From: Kerstersia similis
GTDB taxonomy: Bacteria; Pseudomonadota; Gammaproteobacteria; Burkholderiales; Burkholderiaceae_B
Assembly (NCBI RefSeq): GCF_965139615.1
Contig: NZ_CBCSIQ010000029.1
Location: forward strand, 1-52,369
Direction: 5' to 3'
Length of the DNA stretch: 52,369 nt
The notes beneath the pieces were generated by a model that saw only the letters and a list, made by a program, of their open reading frames with translations, searched no databases and was not told where the DNA came from. Of the stretch, positions 51,653 through 52,369 are shown one piece after another (positions within the stretch are counted from its first letter, which is position 1; each line of letters opens with the position of its first letter). The position numbers and the translations under genes were made by a program.

Positions 51653-52252
51653 ATGGCACCAAAAGGGAAAAATCAGATCGTGGTGTGGGACGGCTGCCCG
51701 GAGCTGGTGAGGGCGGCGGTGGTGGCGTTCGAGCAGGCCTGCACGCCGTCTTACACCATGGCTTCGCGGCGGTATTCGATCTGGAGCAAAGTGCGTGAGT
51801 ATCTGGATGTGCCGGTGGCGCAGGCTTTGGATGCCTTGGGGCAGGCAGAGCTGCTGGCCGGGCCGTTTTCGCATTGGTTAGAGATGGGATTGGAGCGCGG
51901 GGAGCGCAAGCGACTGTGGCGGCTGAGTATGGCGCACAGAGCTAAGGTACACAGCGCATTAGCAAGGCAGCATCCACCTGATCCGCGTTTGGCGGCCCTG
52001 TTAGAGACGCTTTACGAAATCGGGGTATTTGTGTCGCTGCGCCGGGCGCGTAAGTCAGTGGGCGTCAAAGCTGAAAAAGCCGCTGAAGTCGTCAATCATG
52101 GCCGCAAGGTATCGCCGGATTATCCGTTTTGTGAGCTGTGCTGGCGGGAGACGATGCGTGCAGTAGCTGAGGCGTCAGAGGATGAGGGGCGTAAGGCCAA
52201 TGCGTGGAAGTTCAGTGGTCGGTTCTGTGTAGAGCACAACCCTTCTGTTTGA
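51653..52252 (+). CDS. uncharacterised protein, possibly truncated by an IS
   Basis: A 199-residue protein not recognised. It is helical (ELVRAAVVAFEQACTPSYTM; PVAQALDALGQAELLAGPFS). It ends in a Cys-rich part: CELC (residues about 162-165) and CVEH near the end, which could bind zinc as C-x2-C ... C-x2-H. Its stop codon (TGA 52250-52252) forms the first bases of an IS3-like terminus, so the original C-terminus was probably longer. TTG 51641 (AGGG upstream) is an alternative start adding four residues. It is divergent from the AlpA-like gene. Confidence 0.65.
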   Translation: MAPKGKNQIVVWDGCPELVRAAVVAFEQACTPSYTMASRRYSIWSKVREYLDVPVAQALDALGQAELLAGPFSHWLEMGLERGERKRLWRLSMAHRAKVHSALARQHPPDPRLAALLETLYEIGVFVSLRRARKSVGVKAEKAAEVVNHGRKVSPDYPFCELCWRETMRAVAEASEDEGRKANAWKFSGRFCVEHNPSV

Positions 52253-52369
52253 ATCGTCCCGGGAATCGAGGAGGCTGTTTGGTTAAAGTAACGCGTTGAT
52301 CGGCACAGATTCAGATTGAGTCCGATAGTAGGCCTCCTCCGCCTGCGCAGGAGGAATATACCCGATGGA
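52250..52369. mobile_element. IS3-family element, partial (one end)
   Basis: The probable terminal repeat begins TGAATCGTCCCGGGAATC at 52250, similar in form to IS3-group ends (TGAACCGCCCCGGG-type). The end of an IS3 transposase is encoded inward on the minus strand. The rest of the element lies outside the window. Confidence 0.65.
52283..52369 (-). CDS. IS3-family transposase C-terminus (partial)
   Basis: Twenty-eight codons and a stop, open to the window edge. The visible end, SIGYIPPAQAEEAYYRTQSE and a few more residues, is the typical tail of IS3-family integrase-core transposases (GYxxPxxxEEAYY). It is the 3' end of the gene, lying 33 bp inside the IS terminus. Confidence 0.8.
   Translation of the reverse strand, partial: SIGYIPPAQAEEAYYRTQSESVPINALL

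Larger units (their letters stand above)
47501..52369. mobile_element. tRNA-Lys-integrated mobilizable element (left part)
   Basis: A tyrosine integrase begins 128 bp after the tRNA gene. It is followed by regulators, a TraJ-like relaxosome protein, a possible oriT, a replication-type HTH protein and an AlpA-like protein. This content suits an integrative mobilizable element or satellite. The 3' end of the tRNA should be the left attachment site. The right end is outside the window, so no direct repeat could be confirmed. Confidence 0.7.

Overview
The window looks like the chromosome of a high-GC betaproteobacterium of the Alcaligenaceae type (Bordetella/Achromobacter-like). This rests on gene content and protein character (yajC-secD-secF beside queA-tgt, lpxC-dciA-M23 peptidase-secA, hmuTUV, a maeB-type malic enzyme, proteobacterial ubiD and mnmC); no database search was possible.

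Region 1 (1-9558) is a catabolic operon on the minus strand. It runs from a RutR-like TetR regulator through a phthalate-dioxygenase-type reductase, a cytosine-deaminase-like amidohydrolase, an NMT1/THI5-type ABC importer (binding protein, ATPase, permease), an FAD-linked oxidase, a CocE/NonD hydrolase and the first 13 codons of another gene. A divergent AtzH/HpxZ-like gene lies upstream. The set suggests uptake and breakdown of a small nitrogen heterocycle or ureide. The divergent promoter region carries two back-to-back sigma-54-like -24/-12 elements, and a RutR-like operator sits before the reductase. An MHS-type MFS transporter (9701-11014) follows.

Region 2 (11252-47293) is mostly housekeeping: secF-secD-yajC-tgt-queA; dacB; upp; cysG; a DUF883/YqjE/YqjK membrane-protein trio; heme import hmuTUV; ubiD; a lytic transglycosylase; an aminotransferase; maeB; an orphan barstar; lpxC; a DciA-like protein; an M23 peptidase; secA; mgtE behind a thioesterase; an M20 amidohydrolase with an inositol-monophosphatase-like gene; mnmC; and a GH31-family protein that appears to have lost its catalytic aspartates.

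Region 3 (47501-52369) is the start of an integrated element in tRNA-Lys(UUU). It carries a tyrosine integrase whose catalytic Tyr position reads Cys, an overlapping HigA-like protein, an Xre repressor with a symmetrical operator, a small membrane protein, a TraJ-like relaxosome protein facing a possible oriT, a ten-unit 10-bp phased repeat array, a replication-type HTH protein with iteron-like repeats inside its gene, an AlpA-like regulator, and an uncharacterised gene whose stop codon lies at the terminus of an IS3-family element. No relaxase or right-hand boundary is in the window.
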